Both the position numbers and the translations under genes were made by a program. This document shows positions 20,612 through 29,654 of a stretch of 64,000 bases of DNA, piece by piece. Under the pieces are notes generated by a model. The model did not search any database. It was given only the letters and a program-made list of their open reading frames with translations, and had not been told where the DNA came from. The stretch comes from Endozoicomonas sp. GU-1. GTDB lineage: Bacteria; Pseudomonadota; Gammaproteobacteria; Pseudomonadales; Endozoicomonadaceae. The stretch's first letter is position 1. Every line of letters begins with the position of its first letter. Location: NCBI RefSeq assembly GCF_027366395.1, contig NZ_CP114771.1, positions 1,426,001 to 1,490,000 of the forward strand, written 5' to 3'.

Positions 20612-21992
20612 GTGGATAATCAAATGCACACAGGTCAGTTATCACCTAACACGCCCCACAGCCCGGCAACCTCTACTAACACATCAATAGCAAGTAGTCT
20701 GTATACACTCCCATCAAAAAACATAACCAGTTTTTATTACCGTGGCGTTCAGGTTATGGCCGAAATGCCTGAATTATTCACAAAAAAAGTAGTACGTTGC
20801 AATAAAATGAATCACCTGCCTGGAGAACTTTACCATTGCAGCTCTGATGAAGTTATTCACTTGCTGTGTCGTCATTGCCTGAAGCACGAGCAACCAAACC
20901 CACGCACCAAACAACCAGGCACCCCGGATAATGTAGCGGTATACCGTTGCCCTATCGATAACTCCGAGACCTATCCGGACAAATTTCACTCCCGTGAAAT
21001 CGAATCCACACATCTATATCAATGCCCTTCAAACACCACCAATGAAAATACTGATTGTCAATGGCACGGGCTTTATAGAGATCTCCTTAAGCACATTGCC
21101 GTATGTAATAACTTTACTTTGGAAGACAGGATAACCATGCTCCAACACGCGAGTTCGGAGGCTACCGAAAGCCACTCAGCGCTTGATATACGCGTGGAAA
21201 AGCTGATAAAAACAGGTAGAACAGATGAGGCAATTACTGCTCAAAGAGCAAGAATCCCTGATTGATGTAAAAATAGAGTCACTGGATAAAAAAATTGATT
21301 CACTGAACCAACAACTGCAAACGCTTACCCGGGCCTTTTACTTCTCTCCTCAAAATCCAAGACTGCACCCCAGTCCCTCGCTGACATCCGAACTCGAGCA
21401 ACGTATCACTGACCTTGAAAAACGCAACACAGAATATTGCCATACTGTTAAAGATCTTGAAAACCAACTGGCCAATGCATTTCATTTGATAGATCAACTT
21501 CTCCAAGCCAAAGCCGTACAAGGAAATCCGGTACCCACAAACGGCACCCTGCTTTGGAAAATTGATCAATTCACTGCCAAACGAAATGATGCTATAAGTG
21601 GTAAAACGAATATCCTATTCTCCCCTGTATTCTTTACAAACACTTATGGCTATAAATTGTGTGCAAAGCTCTACCTGAATGGTGACGGCTTGGCAAAAGG
21701 AACGCATATCAGCTTATTTTTGGTGGTGATGAAAGGTGACTACGATGAAACCCTGCATTGGCCGTTCCGACACAAAGTCCATTTTAACATTCTTGATCTG
21801 ACGCACGGCGAAAACAGGCATGATGCTTTTCGCCCCGACCCGAATTCTTCATCTTTTCAAAGGCCTAAAAAGGAGCGAAACATCGCTTCTGGCTGCCCTT
21901 GTCTACTGGAATTATCCACACAGAATCTGGATAAATACGTACAGAATGACACTATGTTCATAAGGGTCTCGATAGAGACTAATGAGTCCTAA
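20612..21992 (+). pseudogene. TRAF-like protein (zinc fingers, coiled coil, MATH domain), frameshifted
   Basis: Two overlapping frames together encode ~460 residues with the architecture of animal TRAF proteins. The first part has a degenerate RING-like Cys/His region (C63, C76, C86, H88, C89, C113-P-I-D) and then a TRAF-type zinc finger (C-x-W-x-G-x4-L-x2-H-x3-C). A coiled coil follows. The second frame ends in a near-canonical MATH/TRAF-C domain from about 21540: NGTLLWKID, YGYKLCAKLYLNGDG, GTHISLFLVVMKGDYDE, SSSFQRPKKERNIASGCP. The frames join if one A is removed from the A5 run at 21208-21212, giving ...EKLIKQVEQMRQLLLKEQ, a better coiled coil. Such similarity points to acquisition from an animal host. 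It may be a pseudogene, an error or real frameshifting. ATG at 20624 is an alternative start. Confidence 0.88.
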
Positions 21993-22035
21993 GCGCCTGA
22001 GGCAAGGGTACTTGAATATTTATTAATGACGATAG

Positions 22036-22067
22036 CAAAGCTCCCATTGTTGTTAATGGGAGCTTTG
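22036..22067 (+). terminator. Hairpin after TRAF-like gene
   Basis: A perfect 13-bp stem (CAAAGCTCCCATT 22036-22048 with AATGGGAGCTTTG 22055-22067, 6-base loop) begins 44 bases after the TRAF-like stop codon. It has no clean T-tract, so it may be a Rho-aided or bidirectional terminator. Confidence 0.6.
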
Positions 22068-22214
22068 TAAAGCTGATTTACTAAGTCAGGAACATAATCT
22101 CATTTATTAAACGTAAGCATTTATCATCTGGACTCTTCAACTGAACACAACCGGTTGTTTTTCTTTCGATCAATCCACCATTGCTGCAAACATTAAAAGA
22201 CGGTCGTCTTCAGT

Positions 22215-23282
22215 TCACATGAAATATTGAAAACGCTGCATTTGATAAGGCACCACTTTCGCCTCAGTCATCGTCATTATCACCGCCATCATCTCACTTT
22301 GCTCTTCTAAAGCAGCATCGTCCACAAAGCCATTTTTGCTCAGCGGTGACAGGTATATGAGATCCCCCCCGGAAAGCTCCAGACTTTCAAGGGTAATCAA
22401 CGTTTGCTTCAGATTTTCTCTTCTTAACTCCCCTGGTGCCGCTCCGGTCAGCAGCGTCAGACCAATATGGATCCCAGCCCGCCTGGCACTGTTAACCATG
22501 GCTATACATTTATCAAGGTCTCCTGATTTCCCCAGGCTGGCTCTTAACTCACCCCAACCGGTTTCCAGACCAATCACCAAATGACGCAAACCGCTCTCAC
22601 GCAACTCATTCCACTGCGCTGTTGTCCGTTTCGCACTGAAATCAGGATCAGCGAATGTACCAACCTCCCTGTTAAAAGTGCCAAGCTTGTCCTTGATTAA
22701 GGTCAAACAGCGCATCAGCCGCCTCTGGGACAGAGCCATTGCATTCGCTGAGCCAAGAAAGACACCGGGAGATGAATGCACCTTTGCACCATACAGCTTT
22801 TTTACATCAGCAAGATGTTGAGCAAACGCCTGTTCATTAAGAACCTTATAGGGCTTATCTTTATAAAAGGCACAGAACGTACACCGTCTGTTCGGACACC
22901 CTGTTGCTGGCATAATAACAATATCGCCATAACGGTCAGGCGGGAGAATGGTGACTTCTTCGGGATAGACTTCACGATAGAGATCAGCAACATCGTTATA
23001 ATCTTTATCGGTTAGCTGCTGGCTTGCCCGGATGACTTTATTATCAGCAGCAATATTTTTGATCCACCCCTGATACGTCTCAAGCACCCTGTCCATCTCA
23101 CCAGCTGGCAGTCGCCTCGCCTCTGCACCCAACACTATTGAGCCATCCATGCAACGGCGATAGAACGATGCCCCATCCCTGAAAGAGCACCAATACCCCT
23201 GACTGTTGATGCGTGCTGACCGAAAGTGATTACTGTCTTCTATTTTACAACCATCCTTCAGATGACGAATATCAATACCCAT
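22215..23282 (-). CDS. Radical SAM protein of unknown substrate
   Basis: 355 residues from the ATG at 23280-23282; a GTG three codons earlier is possible. The N-terminal ~110 residues are unassigned. A radical SAM TIM-barrel begins with IVIMPATGCPNRRCTFCAFY. The cluster cysteines have CX4CX2C spacing, a variant of the usual CX3CX2C that is seen in some radical SAM families with a xGCxxNxCxFC motif. Later barrel features are VFLGSANAMALS, GLETGW and IHIGLTLLTGA. There are no extra Cys-rich or B12-binding domains. The product acts in the cytosol and its substrate is unknown. It is divergent from the periplasmic binding protein gene and may share its control region. Confidence 0.85.
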   Translation of the reverse strand: MGIDIRHLKDGCKIEDSNHFRSARINSQGYWCSFRDGASFYRRCMDGSIVLGAEARRLPAGEMDRVLETYQGWIKNIAADNKVIRASQQLTDKDYNDVADLYREVYPEEVTILPPDRYGDIVIMPATGCPNRRCTFCAFYKDKPYKVLNEQAFAQHLADVKKLYGAKVHSSPGVFLGSANAMALSQRRLMRCLTLIKDKLGTFNREVGTFADPDFSAKRTTAQWNELRESGLRHLVIGLETGWGELRASLGKSGDLDKCIAMVNSARRAGIHIGLTLLTGAAPGELRRENLKQTLITLESLELSGGDLIYLSPLSKNGFVDDAALEEQSEMMAVIMTMTEAKVVPYQMQRFQYFM

Positions 23283-23376
23283 ACAACACACCAGAGTGGA
23301 TTTCTGTTACCATTAAATTTGCTTGAGCCCTTGGTCATCAAGGGCTGAAAAGAAAGACATTATAAAGGACAAGCAT

Positions 23377-24174
23377 TTGCGAACATTTACAGTATTGGTA
23401 TTTTATGTACTGTTTTCCGGGCAACTGCAGGCACACAGCGCGATGTGCAAAGAAGTTGTGTTGACCGGTTATCCTGACCTTCCGCCGGTAAGCTGGGGCG
23501 ACTACCAGAGCACTCATGGCGCGGCCTCCGATTTGCTCACTGAAATTCTTGAAGAAGAAGGTATCCGTGTCATTAATGATTACTTTGGCGGAGCCAATCG
23601 GGTCACCCACAAACTTCGCCAGGGTATCATCCATATTAATCCGGCCATGACCTATCAGCAGAAATACCTGAATGAGGTCTACCACATCTACCCTCCTATT
23701 TACACGCAAAGCTATATGGTTGTAACCCGAAGGGATGATCAGCGTGATATCCGGCACTGGTCAGATATGAAGGATCTTAAAGGAGTTGCGCCACGAAATG
23801 TCCGGTTCAGCAAGGCATTTGAGCAGTACGCAGACGATCACCTGAGTATTGTGAAAACCTTCCATGCACAGCAGGGCCTGAAAATGCTGAACGTTGGTCG
23901 TGTTGATTACGCCATCTACCCGCAGATCCAGGGTGATCTTTTTGTCTCCCTGCTGGATCTGGAAGGCAAGCTGGAAAAAATGCCCGTTGAGCTTTCCCCC
24001 TTTGATCTTTACATTGCGGTATCCAAAGCGCTTGGATGCACTCTGCCCGTCAACAAAATTTCAGAGAAACTGGTCAATCGACGGGAATCAGGTTATGCGG
24101 ATAAAGTATTAAACGACAGTCTTTACAAATGGATGGGGTTTAGCCTCGAAAAACGAAAGAGCAGTATGAGATAG
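23377..24174 (+). CDS. Periplasmic amino-acid-type substrate-binding protein
   Basis: 265 residues from a TTG at 23377 chosen because AAAGGA lies 7 bases upstream and the protein then begins with a textbook signal peptide (LRTFTVLVFYVLFSGQLQAHS). A TTG further upstream (23323) would bury that signal. The mature part has the family-3 solute-binding fold: VVLTGYPDLPPVSW, a lobe around ASDLLTEILEEEGIRV, and a crossover near TQSYMVVTRR. No permease or ATPase genes are adjacent, so it may be an orphan binding protein or a sensor partner. Its ligand cannot be deduced. Confidence 0.85.
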   Translation: MRTFTVLVFYVLFSGQLQAHSAMCKEVVLTGYPDLPPVSWGDYQSTHGAASDLLTEILEEEGIRVINDYFGGANRVTHKLRQGIIHINPAMTYQQKYLNEVYHIYPPIYTQSYMVVTRRDDQRDIRHWSDMKDLKGVAPRNVRFSKAFEQYADDHLSIVKTFHAQQGLKMLNVGRVDYAIYPQIQGDLFVSLLDLEGKLEKMPVELSPFDLYIAVSKALGCTLPVNKISEKLVNRRESGYADKVLNDSLYKWMGFSLEKRKSSMR

Positions 24175-24258
24175 CCCAGTGATATCTCTCGAATTTCACC
24201 GCCCTTATCAGAAAATATCTCTAAATATTATCACTGCACTTCCCTTTATTATATTTAA

Positions 24259-24272
24259 TTGATCTGGATCAT
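24259..24272 (+). promoter_or_regulatory. Possible FNR/Anr box upstream of abgT
   Basis: TTGATCTGGATCAT matches the FNR/Anr consensus TTGAT-N4-ATCAA at all but the last base, 80-90 bases before the AbgT-family gene. It suggests oxygen-responsive control, which would fit an organism with menaquinone genes. A chance match cannot be excluded. Confidence 0.45.
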
Positions 24273-24351
24273 TCCGTATCTCATCTTTGATTTTTTAAAG
24301 TCTTTACATAATCACCATTTCGATAAATAGTAGTAAGAGAAAGAGTCATCC

Positions 24352-25926
24352 ATGAGTGTAGTTGAAGCTTCTCCAATGCCGGAGGTGAAACCGGGCGATT
24401 CCAGGTTGATGAATCGCTTCCTGAACGCCGTTGAAAAGGCAGGTAACAAACTGCCGGACCCGACACTGCTATTCCTTTATGGCATGGTCATCGTCTGGGT
24501 TCTGTCTGCCTTGATGTCCCAGATGAGCCTGGATATGGTACATCCGGCCACCGGTGAAACTGTGGTGGTAAAAAACCTGCTGACCGGCTCCGCTCTTGCG
24601 GCCTTTCTTGCCAGTATGGTTAAGAATTTTGCTGGCTTTGCCCCAATGGGTATCGTCCTGGTTGCCATGCTGGGTATCGGCGTGGCGGAGAAATCCGGCT
24701 TCATCAATACCGGTCTCAAGAAAATGCTGGGCGTCACCCCGGTCAAACTGTTAACCCCAATGCTGATCCTGGTTGCCATTGTCAGCCATACTGCAGCTGA
24801 TGCTGGTTACGTTCTGGTTATTCCTCTGGGCGGTATTATCTTCCATGCGGCGGGCCGTCATCCTTTAGCGGGTATCGCTGCGGCCTTTGCCGGAGTATCC
24901 GGTGGTTTCTCTGCCAACTTTATCCCATCCGGTATTGATCCACTGCTGCAGGGCTTTACTCAGTCGGCTGCACAGATTCTGGACCCGACTTTCCAGATGA
25001 ACCCACTGGCCAACCTGTTCTTCACCGGTGCGTCCAGTATTGTTATCGTCGCTATTGGCTGGTATGTCACTGACAAAATTGTTGAGCCACGTCTGCGAGG
25101 AACCACCACTCTGGATGAAGATGCGGAGAAAGCACCTGACCTTAGCTCCTTTACGCCAGAAGAAAGCAAAGCCTTTAATGCCGCTGGCCTGGCTATGCTG
25201 GCGGGTATCGCAGTGCTGGTTGCTGCCGTGATTCCTGAGACTTCGCCACTGCGCGCTCCGACCGGTGAAATCACAGCTTTCTCCGCGCCGTTGATGCAGT
25301 CTATCGTGCCGCTGATTTTTATCCTGTTTATCATTCCGGGTATTGTCTACGGTAAAGTTTCTGGCACCTTCAAGACGTCTAAAGACACTGTGGTTGCCAT
25401 GAACAGCACCATGTCCACCATGGGCTCTTACCTGGTGATGTCTTTCTTCTGTGCGCAGTTCCTGTACGCGTTTTCCCAGTCTAACCTGGGTACCGTATTG
25501 GCCCTGAGCGGTGCGGAAGTTCTGCAGGCCATGAACCTGCCTGGTGAAACCACCGTTATTGGTATGATCCTGCTGACTGCCACCGTTAACCTGGTGATCG
25601 GCTCTTCCTCTGCCAAATGGGCCCTGATTGGTCCAATCCTGGTACCTATGCTGATGGCGGTGGGCATCTCCCCAGAACTGTCTCAGGCGGCTTACCGTGT
25701 TGGTGACTCGGTTTCCAACATCATTTCTCCGCTGATGGTTTACTTCCCACTGGTGGTGGTTTACTGCCAGCGTTATGTGAAGAACTCCGGTATCGGCTCC
25801 CTGGCTTCCATGATGATGCCGTACTCCATCGCCATGCTGATCGGCTGGACTATCTTCCTGCTGGCTTACTGGGCGCTTGGTCTGCCACTGGGTATTCAGG
25901 CTTCTTACACTTACCCGGCCATGTAA
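24352..25926 (+). CDS. abgT: AbgT-family transporter
   Basis: Inner-membrane transporter of the AbgT family, whose members import p-aminobenzoyl-glutamate or export sulfonamide-like compounds. The 524 residues fit (E. coli AbgT ~508). After a short cytosolic N-terminus (NRFLNAVEKAGNKLPDP), repeated hydrophobic segments follow from residue ~40. The family hallmarks GMVIVWVLSA, SHTAADAGYVLVIPL, FAGVSGGFSANFIPSGIDPLL and GSSSAKWALIGPILVPM are all present; the last three carry re-entrant-hairpin substrate motifs. A terminator follows immediately, so the gene is probably monocistronic. The actual substrate is not shown by the sequence, so the symbol denotes the family. Confidence 0.9.
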   Translation: MSVVEASPMPEVKPGDSRLMNRFLNAVEKAGNKLPDPTLLFLYGMVIVWVLSALMSQMSLDMVHPATGETVVVKNLLTGSALAAFLASMVKNFAGFAPMGIVLVAMLGIGVAEKSGFINTGLKKMLGVTPVKLLTPMLILVAIVSHTAADAGYVLVIPLGGIIFHAAGRHPLAGIAAAFAGVSGGFSANFIPSGIDPLLQGFTQSAAQILDPTFQMNPLANLFFTGASSIVIVAIGWYVTDKIVEPRLRGTTTLDEDAEKAPDLSSFTPEESKAFNAAGLAMLAGIAVLVAAVIPETSPLRAPTGEITAFSAPLMQSIVPLIFILFIIPGIVYGKVSGTFKTSKDTVVAMNSTMSTMGSYLVMSFFCAQFLYAFSQSNLGTVLALSGAEVLQAMNLPGETTVIGMILLTATVNLVIGSSSAKWALIGPILVPMLMAVGISPELSQAAYRVGDSVSNIISPLMVYFPLVVVYCQRYVKNSGIGSLASMMMPYSIAMLIGWTIFLLAYWALGLPLGIQASYTYPAM

Positions 25927-25944
25927 TATTCATCTCATTCTTTA

Positions 25945-25966
25945 AGGGGCTCTGGCCCCTTTTTTT
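25945..25966 (+). terminator. abgT terminator
   Basis: Stem AGGGGC (25945-25950) with GCCCCT (25955-25960), TCTG loop, then TTTTTT. It lies 18 bases after the abgT stop and is a classic intrinsic terminator. Confidence 0.9.
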
Positions 25967-26058
25967 ATCATCATTTTTACCTTTCTCTGGTGAGGGAACT
26001 TATTTCATCAAAAAGAGTCTATCTTTCTAGTAGACAATGCTTGAGAGGACTCCTGATT

Positions 26059-26259
26059 GTGTTCAATCTGATGAAAATTATCGAGGGAATGACACCCACC
26101 AGCTGGATGATTGCAGCTATCTGCCTGCTGTCATGGATTGCTATCATCCACTACTCCGGCAAGGTGACTGAGAAACGCTGGGGTGACAGGGAATCCGGAG
26201 CCCTGGTTGGTTTTTTTCTACCCGGTTTTGTTTTTATGGCCATGCTTTATCTTATGTAA
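26059..26259 (+). CDS. Small two-helix membrane protein
   Basis: 66 residues from a GTG at 26059 with GAGGA 9 bases upstream; a further in-frame GTG at 25990 has no ribosome site. Two hydrophobic helices (SWMIAAICLLSWIAIIHYS and GALVGFFLPGFVFMAMLYLM) flank a charged loop (GKVTEKRWGDRES). It sits alone between the abgT terminator and the large prenyl-synthase gene. Function unknown. Confidence 0.6.
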   Translation: MFNLMKIIEGMTPTSWMIAAICLLSWIAIIHYSGKVTEKRWGDRESGALVGFFLPGFVFMAMLYLM

Positions 26260-26450
26260 ACCCAAATCCCCCTCTGCCTCATTGTTATTAGGCGCTCATA
26301 AAGCGATCAGTGTTGATGGGCTTTGCCACTCAAGCTGTAGTGAGTACCGGCAGGATACAGACCTGTCGGCATCAATACCCAATCCAGCCTTCATCCAGAA
26401 GCTGTTGAAAAAAAGACACAATCACATGATTCTTCGCGATTGAATGACGT

Positions 26451-29264
26451 TTATTTTTTCCGGGTTACAATAAAATCAACAATATCCCGGAGCGCTTTAG
26501 ACTGTTTCAGTAATGCAGAATGGTCTTGTCGAATTTCCCTGGCCATTTCACTCATACGGGCTTTTGCCTTATCAATACCAAGGATATCAACACTGGTTTT
26601 CAGACCATTTTTTGCGTCTAACTGGGTATCTTTTCCGAGCTGATCAGGGGTGCTGGAATAATCAAGAATATCATCAACCACCTGGTATAAGATTCCCAGC
26701 CTGCGAGAGAAATCTTGCAACCCCTGAATGGTTGATTCGTCAGCTTGAGCCAGCATTGCCACAGGGACAATGCTGAGATCAATGGCGGCACCGGTTTTCA
26801 ACGCGGCAATTTCATCCAGCCGCTGAAGGTATTCAGCATCGCTCACTGTCTGGTTTGGATTATTGGATAATTCAAGATCATGTGCCTGCCCCAGATTTAA
26901 CCGTCTCGACTTGCTTGCACTGTAATACACAACTTTGTTGACAATATCAGCGTCAAACCCTTGTAAAAGCAACCCATTGGTGCAGGCTTCTATCGCAGAC
27001 ATAATCAGCTCAATGACAGCCAGTTGGGCATTCCACTCCGGGTATTTTTTATGGGCGGTGGGTTTTCCCCGTCGGGTATTGGCGTCATCCTGGGCTGGCA
27101 GGTCATCAAGAATCAAGGATGCTGTGTGCAACCGTTCAATCGCTGCCGCCAGTGGCATAGCCCTGGCGGGTTCGATCTTATAGATACTCGCCATAACCAT
27201 TACAAGGATTGGTCGTAAACGTTTGCCGCCTGCGTTCAAACTGTAATTGGCAGTATCCACAAGCGGATTGTTGTCCAGATTGGATAACAGCACTTCCTCG
27301 TTGACCGGGTCTATAACATCCATTTGAAAAGTGGCCAGATCCCGATTACGAGGATGCCATTTCTCACACTCTCTCTGCACGTTGGCAAAAAATGTATAGT
27401 GAGAGCGGGAGGCACCACTGGCCATACTTTTCTCGGCAATACGGCAGAGGTACTCAAAATAATCCTGATTCCAGTTCTCCTCCAAATGGTAAAGATCGTA
27501 AAGCACATTTAAGGTCTCTGCACGATCAGCTACCGTACGATAGACAGCCTCACCGATAGCTTCCATCTTATAAGGATTATCCTTAGAGCGCTCGGCCAGA
27601 TGGCTGATCACCAATAAAAAGATCTCCAGCGGATTAATCTCACACCGCCTAGCCAGGGTGAATAAAGTGCCAACGCCTTCATCCTGATCTTTTCTGCAAT
27701 CAAAGAAGTCATCACTCATTTGCCCGAACAACCCTGACGCCATAAATGCTTGCAGATCTTCGTCACGATAAGGTTGACCTCCCATTAAATAACCGGATAA
27801 ATAGGTAGTCCCCCCTTTAATGGCCATACTGATCAAAATATCCCTGAGTGTAACATTGGTCATCTGCCCCAGTTTTTCATCTCGAATCTGGCCTTCCAAA
27901 AGCACTAGCAGGGCTATCTGGACGGGCCTTCGCTCCTCTGGCGGCATAGCATTAATGTGTTTATATAACTCCAGTGCAATTTTTCCAAAAGCCATTTTAC
28001 GCAAAGGTATGGCGTCTCTATCTATTGATTTGCCTGACAATAAGTTTCGTATGAAATCAAATACCTCATTTTTTTTCTCCTGGGTATACATCTCACCAGA
28101 ATTATTTTTAATATCCAAAAGGCCATCAACTAAGGCATAAGCCATACCCAGCAGCAGGCCTTTCTGAGCTGCCTTGAAAAAACGCTCAACGATGACTTCA
28201 CTGCTGGTATCCCGGGGTATATTCCACAAACTATTGATGGCCACACCAAATGTTGTGCGCACAATCTGATCGGCCGCTCCTTGCCTCATAATGTCTTCAG
28301 GAATAGAGCATAGTATTTTTTTCAGGTTAAACCGCAACCATGATTTTTGATCAATTGATAGTGCGAGTAATTTTTCATCCTCACCAGTTTGTAGAATTTT
28401 CAGGCTTTCAAAATCATGAGATGCCAGGCCCATTACCATTAAGTACACGCGTTGAATGAATAAATCCGTCGTTTGATCAGTTGGATCAGGATTTTTCCCA
28501 CCAAGAAACTCAAAGATGAATTGATCAACTACATTTTGACAGACTTGTTTTTGATAAACCTTGAAATCACGAAAATATTTAATGTCAAAGTTACCCTTCT
28601 GGAGCTGTTTAATTGCTTTCGTGGTTACCTTATCATCCGGCATTTTAACGGCATCAATCACTGACTTTACCAGTGCAAAATTTATTTTTTCATCAGGGTG
28701 ATCAGCTATGATTTTATCCACCACCTCTGCGGCTACCTTTTCATAGCTTGTATAAAATTTCTCTGAATTCAGTAGTTCACCATTCTCATACAGACCACTT
28801 GGCGGGTCTGCTTTAAATTTATTTTCAACATATTCTTCATACCGGGTTTCAAGTAGTGCTGAATCATCGGTATCATTGAATAGCTCTTTAGCTCTTGCCA
28901 ATATCTCAGGATTAACATCATCTCTGACCATAAAATCCAGTATTGGCCCTAAAAGAAGACCGTGAAACAATCCATCCCTAGTATCAAAATTTTCCATACC
29001 TTTAGGTATGGAGTTAAAAATTTCTTCAATCTGATCTTTCAACCCAGGGCTAGATACCCCAAGCTTTTGGGATATTTTTTCAGACTTTGATAACAAATGA
29101 GACTTAATATCCCTGTAGCGTAAACACTTAAATATAGGAGGATATTCCCACTCATTTATTTTATTGGAAATATAATTACAGACTTTGTTCTTTTCTTTAT
29201 TAGTTAAAGTGGGTGACTGATAAGATGCTTCAGGAATTACACTTTTGCCAACACAAGAGATCAT
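26451..29264 (-). CDS. Two-domain isoprenyl diphosphate synthase-like protein
   Basis: 937 residues, about three times the length of a normal prenyl synthase. The C-terminal ~300 residues are a canonical trans-isoprenyl diphosphate synthase: GGKRLRP, first Asp-rich motif DDLPAQD (720-726), RRGKPTAH, KTGAAID, and second motif QVVDDILD (DD at 864-865). The N-terminal ~600 residues are unusual. Around 518 the segment FGQMSDDFFDCRKDQDEG, preceded by IKGGTTYLSGYLMGG, lines up with the C-terminal LKTGAAIDLSIVPVAM...QVVDDILD, and ALVDGLLDI (D380) sits where a first Asp motif would be. This suggests a second, degenerate domain of the same fold. The layout recalls chimeric terpene synthase/prenyltransferase enzymes. 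The product is unknown, and the N-terminal part is AT-rich and strongly helical. Confidence 0.85.
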   Translation of the reverse strand: MISCVGKSVIPEASYQSPTLTNKEKNKVCNYISNKINEWEYPPIFKCLRYRDIKSHLLSKSEKISQKLGVSSPGLKDQIEEIFNSIPKGMENFDTRDGLFHGLLLGPILDFMVRDDVNPEILARAKELFNDTDDSALLETRYEEYVENKFKADPPSGLYENGELLNSEKFYTSYEKVAAEVVDKIIADHPDEKINFALVKSVIDAVKMPDDKVTTKAIKQLQKGNFDIKYFRDFKVYQKQVCQNVVDQFIFEFLGGKNPDPTDQTTDLFIQRVYLMVMGLASHDFESLKILQTGEDEKLLALSIDQKSWLRFNLKKILCSIPEDIMRQGAADQIVRTTFGVAINSLWNIPRDTSSEVIVERFFKAAQKGLLLGMAYALVDGLLDIKNNSGEMYTQEKKNEVFDFIRNLLSGKSIDRDAIPLRKMAFGKIALELYKHINAMPPEERRPVQIALLVLLEGQIRDEKLGQMTNVTLRDILISMAIKGGTTYLSGYLMGGQPYRDEDLQAFMASGLFGQMSDDFFDCRKDQDEGVGTLFTLARRCEINPLEIFLLVISHLAERSKDNPYKMEAIGEAVYRTVADRAETLNVLYDLYHLEENWNQDYFEYLCRIAEKSMASGASRSHYTFFANVQRECEKWHPRNRDLATFQMDVIDPVNEEVLLSNLDNNPLVDTANYSLNAGGKRLRPILVMVMASIYKIEPARAMPLAAAIERLHTASLILDDLPAQDDANTRRGKPTAHKKYPEWNAQLAVIELIMSAIEACTNGLLLQGFDADIVNKVVYYSASKSRRLNLGQAHDLELSNNPNQTVSDAEYLQRLDEIAALKTGAAIDLSIVPVAMLAQADESTIQGLQDFSRRLGILYQVVDDILDYSSTPDQLGKDTQLDAKNGLKTSVDILGIDKAKARMSEMAREIRQDHSALLKQSKALRDIVDFIVTRKK

Positions 29265-29613
29265 AAGTAAATGTTATCCGTTTTAATCAGTAATTGTAAT
29301 AATATTCTTCCACCAGAATGACATAACCATTTGATTTATAATTAAGATTTATTCAAATATGGTTAACCTGATTTCAATTCGTTGAGAATCAAAATGTTAT
29401 CAATGGATGGTAGGGAGCGGATTTTATCAAAGCCATTTACCGCAACAAATAACAATACGGTTAGACATACTAACGTTCCGATTTTCAACATGACTCCAGT
29501 CCAGCATTTTTCCGGAAAATTATCTGCACAGGTCGCCGAGCAACACTCTTGAATGAAACCTAACACTTGATCACTCACAAAAAACAACAACTAAGGATTG
29601 CATTTTACTCTAT
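29265..29613. other. Intergenic region with one doubtful small ORF
   Basis: About 350 bases between the prenyl-synthase gene and the ars operator. On the minus strand, 29363-29491 could encode a 42-residue peptide beginning MLKIGTLVCLTVLLFVAVNG, a hydrophobic helix with a charged tail. Its only ribosome-site candidate (GGAG) is too close to the ATG, so I do not call it a gene. Nothing else was seen. Confidence 0.4.
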
Positions 29614-29633
29614 ATATGCGAATATTCGCATAT
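29614..29633. promoter_or_regulatory. Palindromic operator upstream of arsR
   Basis: A perfect 20-base palindrome, ATATGCGAATATTCGCATAT, ends 21 bases before the arsR start codon. ArsR/SmtB repressors bind AT-rich inverted repeats in exactly this position, so it is the likely self-regulatory operator of the arsR-gap-arsJ operon. Confidence 0.8.
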
Positions 29634-29654
29634 CCACATGTTTGAGCAATTTTG

